From CAIWHR01 sp963713275 (GTDB lineage Bacteria > Pseudomonadota > Gammaproteobacteria > Burkholderiales > Casimicrobiaceae), in contig CAVQLG010000009.1 in NCBI GenBank assembly GCA_963713275.1, forward strand, positions 62,001-126,000: 64,000 nt of DNA, in the 5' to 3' direction. Both the position numbers and the translations under genes were made by a program. The notes under the pieces are model-generated. The model saw nothing but the letters and a program-made list of their open reading frames with translations, did no database searches and was not told where the DNA came from. This document shows positions 36,220 to 46,205 of the stretch, piece by piece; positions within the stretch are counted from its first letter, which is position 1; each line of letters opens with the position of its first letter.

Positions 36220-37104
36220 ATGGGAGGCAGATTATACGGGAGCCGCCAGGGCGTCCCGAGGCAGGCGTGGCGCGCGGCGCTGGCCCGCCTTCCGTCTTCG
36301 CTGGCGGCGCTCGCGGGGGCCGCGCTGCTCGCGTTCGTCATCGCCCATTGGTTCTGGCGCATCGCGGCACCGGCGCCCGTGGCGTCCCCTCCCGTCCCCT
36401 GGCCGCAGAGCAGCGCGGGGCCGCTGGCGGCTGCCGGCGTGTTCGGCGCCGGGGCCCCGGGCCCGGCGCCTGACCGCGGGCCGCCGGTGGCCGGCGCCGC
36501 CGGCGCGAGTGAGCTGCGCCTGCTTGGCGTGATCGCCGGCCCGAACGGCACCGGGCAGGCGCTGTTTCGCCTGGCGGACCGCGGTCCGGTCCTGGTCACC
36601 GTGGGTGGGGAGGTGGCGCCGGGTCTGCGGCTCGACGCCGTGTATGCAGACCGGGTGCGCCTCGCGGGCCGCGGCGAGGCGCGCGAGCTGCCCCTGCGCA
36701 GCCCGGCTCCGCTGGCGGCCCCCTTGGCTGCGCCGCGAGCGGGGGCGGCGGCCGCCGGCGCCGCCTGCGCCGCGCCGGCGGGGTTCAGAGGGCCGACCTA
36801 CCGGATCAACGCCGAGCTCCTCGGCGGGATGGCGACGCAGCCGGAGAGCTGGAGGCCGCTGCTCGGGGAATCGCCGGCGGGCCTGGTCGTCCGCGACGGC
36901 GCCGGCTTCGCGGCGATGCTCGGGCTCAAGGCCGGCGACCGGCTGCGCGAAGCCAACGGCGTTCCGCTGACCGCCAACGACGATCTGCTGGCGGCGGTGG
37001 TGCGGCCGCTGCAGGGCAACCAGCCCGTGCGCGTGCGCGGCGCGCGCGACGGCGGCGAACTCGAACTGCTGCTGGTCAACGCGAGCGCCTGTGCGGCACG
37101 GTAG
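36220..37104 (+). CDS. orphan GspC/PulC-like protein with PDZ domain
   Basis: 294 residues. One TM helix (~28-47), a proline/alanine-rich spacer, a GspC homology region (~100-160: LRLLGVIAGPNGTGQALFRL, then VTVGGEVAPGLRLDAVY), a second low-complexity linker and a C-terminal PDZ-like domain (~220-290: GLKAGDRLREANGVPLTAN). GspC links the type II secretion inner-membrane platform to the GspD secretin. No gspD or other gsp gene lies nearby, so it is either an orphan part of a secretion system elsewhere or a repurposed PDZ protein. The ATG at 36220 is the only suitable Met before the TM helix. Confidence 0.78.
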   Translation: MGGRLYGSRQGVPRQAWRAALARLPSSLAALAGAALLAFVIAHWFWRIAAPAPVASPPVPWPQSSAGPLAAAGVFGAGAPGPAPDRGPPVAGAAGASELRLLGVIAGPNGTGQALFRLADRGPVLVTVGGEVAPGLRLDAVYADRVRLAGRGEARELPLRSPAPLAAPLAAPRAGAAAAGAACAAPAGFRGPTYRINAELLGGMATQPESWRPLLGESPAGLVVRDGAGFAAMLGLKAGDRLREANGVPLTANDDLLAAVVRPLQGNQPVRVRGARDGGELELLLVNASACAAR

Positions 37105-37125
37105 GCGCACTGCGGACTTGCGCGC

Positions 37126-37819
37126 TCAAGCGCTTCCGGGCAGCCAGTCGAGCAGCGCGACCGGCGTGCCGATCACCGCCGCGGCCGGCCATTGCCCGGG
37201 TGTTTCGTGCGCCCCGATGTAGCCGTAGCCGGCAACGATCGTGCGCATGCCTGCCGCCACCCCCGCCGTCACGTCGCGCTCCGCATCGCCCACGTAGAGG
37301 CAGCGTTCGGGCGCGATTCCGAGCGCGCGCGCCGCGTGCAGCAGCGGCTCGGGATGCGGCTTCGCGTGCGGCGTCGTGTCGCCACAGACCACGGTGCCGG
37401 CGCGCGCCAGCGGTGGCAGGAGCTCGAGCAGCGGAAGCGTGAAACGCGCGGCCTTGTTGGTGACGATGCCCCAGGCGAGGCCGCGCGCTTCGATCTCGGC
37501 GAGAAGGTCGGCCACGTCGTCGAACAGCGCCGTCCCGACGCAGAGCGCCGCCTCGTAGTGCGCGAGGAAGGCGTCGCGCAGGCCCGAGAAGTCCGGCGTC
37601 GCCGGGCGCGATCCCGAACCCGGCGCCGAGGAGGCCTCGGGCTCCGTGCGACGCGTGCGGCCGCAGGGTCGCGTACGGGAGCGCTGGCAGGCCGCGGTCG
37701 CCGCGAACCCGGTTCAGCGCCGCCACCAGATCGGGGGCCGTGTCGGCGAGCGTGCCGTCGAGGTCGAACAGCACCGCCGCGACGGGGAGGGCGCGCACCG
37801 CGTCCGGGACGTCAGCCAT
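37126..37819 (-). pseudogene. gph: phosphoglycolate phosphatase broken by a +1 frameshift
   Basis: HAD-family phosphatase that removes phosphoglycolate. The N-terminal half (ATG 37819) shows VLFDLDGTLADTAPDLVAALN, and RPHASHGARGLLGAGFGIAPGDA. The C-terminal half lies in another frame: DFSGLRDAFLAHYEAAL, then WGIVTNKAARF and YVGDAERDVTAG. The switch occurs at a CCGG at 37593-37596, where removing one G restores GDADFSGL and a continuous ~230-residue Gph. All catalytic motifs are otherwise present, so this is a recent lesion or a sequencing/assembly error. The start overlaps the ubiG stop, as in intact ubiG-gph pairs. Confidence 0.85.
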
Positions 37820-38564
37820 CGGCGGGGCGGCGCAGCGCGACGAGGTAGTTGACCGCCGTCGACGACTCCAGGTGGAAGCTGCGCGTGAACGGGCTGTAGC
37901 CGACACCTTGCAGCTTCACCGTGACGAGGCCCGCGCGGCGGGCCCAGGCGGCGAGCTCGGCCGGGCGGACGAACTTCGCGTAATCGTGGATGCCCCGGGG
38001 AAGGAGCCCCAGCACGTACTCGGCGCCGAGGACGGCGAACAGGTACGCCTTCGGATTGCGGTTGATCGTCGACAGGACGACCGTGCCGCCCGGCCTGACC
38101 AGGCCCGCGCAGGCCGCGATCGTCGATGCGGGGTCGGGGACGTGTTCGAGCATCTCCATGCAGGTGACGACGTCGAACGCTGCGGGCATCTCGTCGGCCA
38201 GGGTCTCGGCCGCGACCCGCCGGTAGTCGACGCGGGCGCCGGACTCGAGCAGGTGCAGCTTGGCCACCTGCAGCGGCTTCTCGGCGAGGTCGATGCCCAC
38301 CACCTCGGCACCACGGCCGGCCATGGCCTCGGAGAGAATGCCGCCGCCGCAGCCGACGTCGACGACCCGCTTGCCGGCGAGGCTCCCGGCCGCCGCCTCG
38401 ACCCACGCGAGGCGCAACGGATTCAACCGGTGCAGGGCGCCGAACATCGTGCTCTCGGGGTCCCACCAGTGGTGGGCGAGCGCCGAGAACTTGGCGAGTT
38501 CAGCGGCGTCGGCGTTCGGCGGCGGCGCGGCGGGTGCGGCCGAGGGGGTGTTGGGCGTGCTCAC
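37812..38564 (-). CDS. ubiG: ubiquinone biosynthesis O-methyltransferase
   Basis: 250 residues from GTG 38564. SAM-binding motif VVDVGCGGGILSEAMA, post-I GIDLAEK, and family-specific FSALAHHWWDPES near residue 27 and GIHDYAKFVRP. UbiG performs both O-methylations in ubiquinone synthesis. The start overlaps the deaminase stop (GTGA) and the end overlaps gph, forming deaminase-ubiG-gph. A Pro/Ala-rich first 20 residues is non-conserved. Confidence 0.95.
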   Translation of the reverse strand: MSTPNTPSAAPAAPPPNADAAELAKFSALAHHWWDPESTMFGALHRLNPLRLAWVEAAAGSLAGKRVVDVGCGGGILSEAMAGRGAEVVGIDLAEKPLQVAKLHLLESGARVDYRRVAAETLADEMPAAFDVVTCMEMLEHVPDPASTIAACAGLVRPGGTVVLSTINRNPKAYLFAVLGAEYVLGLLPRGIHDYAKFVRPAELAAWARRAGLVTVKLQGVGYSPFTRSFHLESSTAVNYLVALRRPADG

Positions 38565-39868
38565 TGCAGTCTCTCCTGCCAGAGGCGCGCGCGGGCGAGG
38601 AGCGCCGCCTCGTCGACGGTGGCGAGCACGCGGTCGACGACGAGGTGTTCGCCGCCAACCCAGACGTCGGTGACGGCGTCGCGGCCGACCACGTGCACGA
38701 GGTGTGAAACGGGATCGTAGCAGGGTGTCGCCTCGAGCGCGCCGAGATCGACCGCCACGACGTCGGCCAGCTTGCCCGGGGTGAGCGACCCCAGGTCCGC
38801 GTCCAGCCCCAACGCCGTCGCGCCGGCGAGCGTCGCGGCGTGCAGGACGTCGGCCGCAGGGAGCGCGGACGGGTCGCCAGTCGCGACCTTGGCGAGCAAC
38901 GCCGCCAGACGCATCTCGCCGAAGAGGTCCAGCCGATTGTTCGACGCCGCGCCGTCGGTGCCAAGCGCGACGTTGATGCCGCGGGCGCGGTAGCGGGCAA
39001 TCGGCGCAATGCCGCAGCCGAGCTTCATGTTCGACGCCGGGCAGTGCACGACGTGACCGCCGTGGGTGGCGAGCAGGTCGACGTCGGCAGCGTCGAGGTG
39101 CACCGCGTGGATGGCGATGAAGCCGGGGCCGGTCGCGCCGAGCCGGTGCAGCCGGGCGAGCGGGCTCGCGCCGTGCGCGGCGCGGCTGGCCGCGACTTCG
39201 TCGGCGGTTTCGGCGAGGTGCGTCTGGATCGGCAGGTCGAGCTGGCGCGCGTAGGTGATCGTCTTCTCCCAGGCGGGGTCGCCGACGGTGTACGGCGCGT
39301 GGGGCGACAGCGAGAACGCGAGCCGTGGCTCGTGCTTGAACTCGTCGCGCACGGCGAGCCCGTTCTGCAGGTAAGCGTCGGGGTCGGACGCGTACGGCGT
39401 CGGGAAATCGAGGACCGGCAGGCCGAGCATCGCCCGCATCCCGGTGGCGAGGAACGCGCGCGCCGTCGCGTCGGGAAAGAAATACATGTCGTTGCAGCAG
39501 GTGATCCCGCCCTTCAGCATCTCGGCGGCGGCGAGGGCGGCACCGTCGTGCACGAAGTCGGGCGCGGCGAAGCGGCCTTCGCGCGGCCAGATGTGCTGCT
39601 CGAGCCACACCGACAGCGGGACGTCGTCGGCGATGCCGCGGAACAGCGCCATCGCGGCGTGGGTGTGGGCGTTGACGAGGCCCGGGATCAGCGCGTGGCG
39701 CGGCAACGCCACCCGCCGCCGCGCGGCGTACCGCCGGTCGGCCTCGGCGGCGGGCAACGCGGCGACGATGCGCCCGCGCTCGACGATCAGCGCGTGCTGC
39801 GGCAACGCTCCCGCCCGGTCGACCGGGACGATCCAGGCGGCATCAAGGCGCAGGTCGGCGTGTTCCAT
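38561..39868 (-). CDS. 5-methylthioadenosine / S-adenosylhomocysteine deaminase-type amidohydrolase
   Basis: 435 residues. TRZ/ATZ-family metal-dependent hydrolase with HTHAAMALFRG (metal ligands, ~67-77), HLAETADE, HAVHLD, CPASNMKLGCG and TDGAASNNRLDLF. This pattern is typical of MTA/SAH deaminases, which convert methylthioadenosine to methylthioinosine and SAH to S-inosylhomocysteine. Its position before ubiG, a SAM methyltransferase that makes SAH, fits. The phosphorylase at 29118 would take the methylthioinosine. Guanine or chlorohydrolase-like substrates are not excluded. Confidence 0.85.
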   Translation of the reverse strand: MEHADLRLDAAWIVPVDRAGALPQHALIVERGRIVAALPAAEADRRYAARRRVALPRHALIPGLVNAHTHAAMALFRGIADDVPLSVWLEQHIWPREGRFAAPDFVHDGAALAAAEMLKGGITCCNDMYFFPDATARAFLATGMRAMLGLPVLDFPTPYASDPDAYLQNGLAVRDEFKHEPRLAFSLSPHAPYTVGDPAWEKTITYARQLDLPIQTHLAETADEVAASRAAHGASPLARLHRLGATGPGFIAIHAVHLDAADVDLLATHGGHVVHCPASNMKLGCGIAPIARYRARGINVALGTDGAASNNRLDLFGEMRLAALLAKVATGDPSALPAADVLHAATLAGATALGLDADLGSLTPGKLADVVAVDLGALEATPCYDPVSHLVHVVGRDAVTDVWVGGEHLVVDRVLATVDEAALLARARLWQERLQ

Positions 39869-39970
39869 GGCGGGTTCCGGTTCCGGCGGGCTGATCGGCC
39901 GTGCGCCGCGTGGCCACCGCGTGCCGTCGTGCGGGGCCGGTGGCGCACACACCAGGCGCGCCGCGCGCAC

Positions 39971-40000
39971 AACAAAAAGCCCCGCGCGAGCGCGGGGCTT
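39971..40000 (-). terminator. rho-independent terminator of ompA
   Basis: On the minus strand a 10-bp perfect stem (AAGCCCCGCG with CGCGGGGCTT) closes a CTCG tetraloop and is followed by TTTTTGTT. It begins 22 nt after the ompA stop. It is the clearest intrinsic terminator in the window. Confidence 0.9.
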
Positions 40001-40022
40001 CCTGGGTCCTTGCGGGCGAGGT

Positions 40023-40778
40023 CTAGCGCTTGGTCGCTTCGCCCTTGACCTCGACTTCCACGCGGCGGTTGGGCGCGAGGCAGGCGATCAGTTGCTTCAT
40101 CGCCTTCATCTCGCACTTGACGCCCGGGACCGGCTGGGTCTTGCCCATGCCGAGGGTCTCGATCTTGTCCCTGGCGACGCCCTTGCTGACCAGGTAATCG
40201 CGCACCGCGTCGGCGCGGCGCTCGGAGAGCTTCTGGTTGTACGCCTGGGTGCCGATGCGGTCGGTGTGGCCGGTGACCAGCACGAGCTCGAGCTTCTGGA
40301 CGTCCTTCAGCTTGGCGATGATCTCGCTGTCGATCGCGGCCTTGCCTTCGGGCTTGAGCACGGCCTTGTCGAAGTCGAACAGCGCCTTCGAAGCGAGGGT
40401 GATCTTCTGGACGGCCGGAGCGGGCGGCGGCGCCGGGGCGGGCGCGGGAGCCGGCGGTGCCGGCGGCGGGGCGACGACCGGTGCGGGCGCGGGTGGCGGC
40501 TTCGGCACGAGGTCCGGATCGCACTCGATCGTGGCCATGCTCGGCGTCCAGTAGCCGGTGCGCCAGCACAGATTGCCGGCGAGTCCCTTGTCGCCGTTGT
40601 AGACGCCGCTCTTGACGGTGCCGTCGGTCGGCGTCGGGAAGCCGTTCTGCACGTAGCCGTCGCTGGCCGGTGCCGTGCCGGGCACGTAGCCCGACGTGAC
40701 TGGTTGCGCGGCAACGCCGCCGGCGAACACGGCCGCGAGCGCGCCGACGAGTGCACCGGAAACGAAACGTTGAGTCAT
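40023..40778 (-). CDS. ompA: OmpA-family outer-membrane protein
   Basis: 251 residues. Signal peptide ~1-24 (cleavage near GGVAA before QPV), a short N-terminal region with a CWRTGYW and a Cys pair, a Pro/Ala linker (~95-125), then the C-terminal OmpA peptidoglycan-binding domain (~128-245) with VLVTGHTDRIG and LSERRADAVRDYLVSKGV. It lacks a full eight-strand beta-barrel, so it is the short beta-proteobacterial OmpA type that tethers the outer membrane to peptidoglycan. It has a strong promoter and terminator of its own. The RBS is AAAGGGGTG before the ATG. Confidence 0.93.
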   Translation of the reverse strand: MTQRFVSGALVGALAAVFAGGVAAQPVTSGYVPGTAPASDGYVQNGFPTPTDGTVKSGVYNGDKGLAGNLCWRTGYWTPSMATIECDPDLVPKPPPAPAPVVAPPPAPPAPAPAPAPPPAPAVQKITLASKALFDFDKAVLKPEGKAAIDSEIIAKLKDVQKLELVLVTGHTDRIGTQAYNQKLSERRADAVRDYLVSKGVARDKIETLGMGKTQPVPGVKCEMKAMKQLIACLAPNRRVEVEVKGEATKR

Positions 40779-40892
40779 TGTTTCACCCCTTTGACTTTGG
40801 TTTTGAACAGGTTATAGGCGAACCCGGAAGTACCGCGCGACGACGTATCCGCAAGCCTCCGTCCGCGCGTGGAATCCCTTGTTTCGGCAAAA

Positions 40893-40921
40893 ACTATAGC
40901 ACGCGGACTGGACCCGTGCAA
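40893..40921 (-). promoter_or_regulatory. sigma70 promoter of ompA
   Basis: Minus strand TTGCAC (40921-40916), a 17-bp spacer and TATAGT (40898-40893), implying a leader of about 105 nt. This accounts for part of the 405-bp ompA/gyrA gap, which otherwise holds the gyrA promoter region and no gene. Confidence 0.7.
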
Positions 40922-40981
40922 AGAAAACCCCCGCTTCGCGTTCTGTCTGGGCAACAGTGTCGCGGCAATACAACGGCGTGA

Positions 40982-40987
40982 TAAAAT
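40982..40987 (+). promoter_or_regulatory. possible gyrA -10 box (TAAAAT)
   Basis: TAAAAT in a short AT-rich stretch (40978-41000) in an otherwise GC-rich divergent region, about 197 nt before the gyrA ATG. No clear -35 hexamer is visible. Confidence 0.35.
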
Positions 40988-41183
40988 CTTTCCAATTCAA
41001 GGACCTTGGATCGGATCCCGGCGCGGTTGCACGACCGGGCGGGCGCGGTCGAAGCCGGTTGCGCGTGACTTTCCGGCGGCGCCCTCGCGCTGCCGATGCG
41101 CTCGCGTCGAACGCCGCCGCCGCACTCGGCAGCGACCGTGCCGATCCCGTTTGCAACGCCTTTCCCGAAAGCCCTCCCCCGCC

Positions 41184-43889
<2,706 letters not shown>

Positions 43890-43933
43890 GCATCGAACCT
43901 CGCAGCCTGCGCCAACCTTGCCCGCGACCGACC

Positions 43934-45016
43934 ATGCACCCCACCTCCGCTGACGCCGAGCTCCAGGCCCACCGCGCGGCGATCGACGCCCTCGACCGCG
44001 AAATCCTCGCGCGCCTCAACGCCCGCGCCGAGCACGCCAAGGCGATCGGGCGTCTGAAGGCAGGGAGCGCGGTCTACCGGCCCGAGCGCGAGGCGCAGGT
44101 GCTCGCGCGGTTGCAGGGCGAGAACCGCGGCCCGCTGTCGAACGAGGCCGTCGCCGGCGTCTTCCGGCAGGTCATGTCCGCCTGCATGGCGCTGGAGCAT
44201 CCCCTGCGCATCGCCTACCTGGGGCCGGCCGGGACCTTTTCCCACGCCGCGGTGGCCAAGCACTTCGGCGGCTTCGTGCAGGGGGAGCCTTGCACGACGA
44301 TCGACGAAGTGTTCCGCGCCGCCGAGAGCGGCCAGACCGAATTCGCCGTCGTGCCGGTGGAGAATTCGACCGAGGGCGCGGTCGGCCGCACGCTCGACCT
44401 CATGTGCCAGACGCCGCTCCTGATCTGCGGAGAGATCAAGCTGCGGGTGACGCAGAACCTGCTCGCCAACGTCGCGAGCTTCGGTGCGGTGACCCGGGTG
44501 TACTCGCACGCTCAGTCGTTCGCGCAGTGCGCGCTGTGGCTCGCGCGGCACCTGCCCGGCGTTCCCCGCATCGCGGTGGCCAGCAACGCGGAGGCTGCCC
44601 GGCTCGCGGGCGGCGAGGCCGGCGCGGCGGCCATCGCCGGCGAGATTGCCGCCGCGATCTATGGGCTCTCGGTGCTCGCGCCGCACATCGAGGACGAGCC
44701 CAACAACACGACCCGCTTCTGGGTGCTCGGCCGCCAGTCGGTGCCCCCCTGCGGCCGCGACGAGACGTCGCTCGTGATGTCCGCGCCGAACCGGCCGGGC
44801 GCGATCTACGGCCTGCTGGAGCCGATCGCCCGCCACGGCGTCAGCATGTCGCGACTCGAATCGCGACCGGCGCGCACCGGCCTCTGGGAGTACCTGTTCT
44901 TCGTCGACCTCGAAGGCCACGCCAGCGACGCCGGGGTTTCCGCGGCGCTCGCCGGGTTGCGCGAGAAGGCGCCGTTCCTGAAGATCCTCGGCTCGTACCC
45001 CGCCGCCGTGTACTGA
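43934..45016 (+). CDS. pheA: bifunctional chorismate mutase / prephenate dehydratase (P-protein)
   Basis: 360 residues. AroQ chorismate mutase at ~8-85 (IDALDREILARLNARAEHA), prephenate dehydratase at ~93-275 (AYLGPAGTFSHAA, PVENSTEGAVGRTLDL, NNTTRFWVLG) and a C-terminal ACT domain with the Phe-binding GAIYGLL and SRLESRP motifs for feedback inhibition. It makes phenylpyruvate from chorismate. It follows gyrA by 44 bp; the serC gene usually found between them in this clade is absent. Confidence 0.95.
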   Translation: MHPTSADAELQAHRAAIDALDREILARLNARAEHAKAIGRLKAGSAVYRPEREAQVLARLQGENRGPLSNEAVAGVFRQVMSACMALEHPLRIAYLGPAGTFSHAAVAKHFGGFVQGEPCTTIDEVFRAAESGQTEFAVVPVENSTEGAVGRTLDLMCQTPLLICGEIKLRVTQNLLANVASFGAVTRVYSHAQSFAQCALWLARHLPGVPRIAVASNAEAARLAGGEAGAAAIAGEIAAAIYGLSVLAPHIEDEPNNTTRFWVLGRQSVPPCGRDETSLVMSAPNRPGAIYGLLEPIARHGVSMSRLESRPARTGLWEYLFFVDLEGHASDAGVSAALAGLREKAPFLKILGSYPAAVY

Positions 45017-45028
45017 GAGCAGACCGCC

Positions 45029-46147
45029 ATGACTGCAACGAAAGGGCACGATCCCGCCGCCGCCGCGCCGGACTACGTGCGCCGCATCGCACCCTATATT
45101 CCGGGCAAGCCGGTCGCCGAGCTCGCGCGCGAAGTTGGGCTGGCCGAGGCCGACATCGTCAAGCTCGCGTCCAACGAGAACCCCAGGGGGCCAAGCCCCG
45201 CCGTGCGCGCGGCCATCGCCGCTGCCACCGAGGACCTCGCGCGCTATCCGGACGGCAACGGCTTCGCGCTGAAGGCGGCGCTGGCGCAGCGACTCGGTGT
45301 GGGCGCCGAGGGCATCGTGCTCGGCAACGGTTCCAACGACATTCTCGAACTCGTCACGCAGGCGTTCCTCAAGCCCGGCGACGCCGCGGTGTACGCGCGG
45401 CACGCGTTCGCCGTCTACCCGCTCGCCACGCAGGCACGCGGCGCGGCGGGGGTCGAGGTGCCTGCCCTCGAGTACGGCCACGACCTCGCCGCGATGCGCG
45501 CGGCGATCACGGCGCGCACACGCATCGTCTTTGTCGCCAACCCCAACAATCCTACCGGCACGTGGATCGCGCCCGACGCGCTGGAGGCGTTCATCGCCGC
45601 GACGCCGCCCGAGGTCCTGGTGGTCCTGGACGAGGCCTACAACGAGTACCTCGAGCCCGCGGCGGTGGCGCCGTCCCCGCAGTGGGTGGCGAAGTATCCG
45701 AACCTCGTCGTGTCGCGGACGTTCTCCAAGGCCTACGGCCTGGCGGGGCTGCGCGTGGGCTACGGGATCATGAACGCCCGCGTGGCCGACATGCTGAACC
45801 GGGTCCGCCAGCCGTTCAACGTCAACGCGTTCGCGCAGGCCGCCGCGATCGCGGCGCTTTCCGACACCGCCTACGTCGAGGACAGCCGCGCACTGAACCG
45901 CGACGGCAAGCGCGCGCTGGAGGAGGGCTTGCGCACGCTGGGGCTGTCGTTCGTGCCCTCGCACGCGAACTTCGTGCTGGTGAAGGTCGGCGACGCCGGA
46001 CGCGTCTACCAGGCGCTCCTGCGGCGCGGCGTCATCGTGCGTCCGGTGGCCAATTACGCGCTGCCGGAGTGGCTGCGCGTGACCGTCGGGCTGCCCGCCG
46101 AGAACCAGCGTTTTCTCGCGGCGCTCGCCGCGGCGTTCGCCGCATGA
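45029..46147 (+). CDS. hisC: histidinol-phosphate / aromatic aminotransferase (HisC2 type)
   Basis: 372 residues. PLP aminotransferase with the Schiff-base Lys in SRTFSKAYGLAGLRVGYG, plus SNENPRGPS and NPNNPTGTW motifs. Family sequence is HisC. Located between pheA and tyrA 12 nt after the pheA stop, it probably also transaminates phenylpyruvate or prephenate in Phe/Tyr synthesis, the role proposed for HisC paralogues in this position. No other his gene is in the window. Confidence 0.92.
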   Translation: MTATKGHDPAAAAPDYVRRIAPYIPGKPVAELAREVGLAEADIVKLASNENPRGPSPAVRAAIAAATEDLARYPDGNGFALKAALAQRLGVGAEGIVLGNGSNDILELVTQAFLKPGDAAVYARHAFAVYPLATQARGAAGVEVPALEYGHDLAAMRAAITARTRIVFVANPNNPTGTWIAPDALEAFIAATPPEVLVVLDEAYNEYLEPAAVAPSPQWVAKYPNLVVSRTFSKAYGLAGLRVGYGIMNARVADMLNRVRQPFNVNAFAQAAAIAALSDTAYVEDSRALNRDGKRALEEGLRTLGLSFVPSHANFVLVKVGDAGRVYQALLRRGVIVRPVANYALPEWLRVTVGLPAENQRFLAALAAAFAA

Positions 46148-46205
46148 GCGCAGACGCCGCCGCGGCGAGTCGCGCCGAAGAGCGCGAAGCGCCGCGGCGG
46201 CGCCG

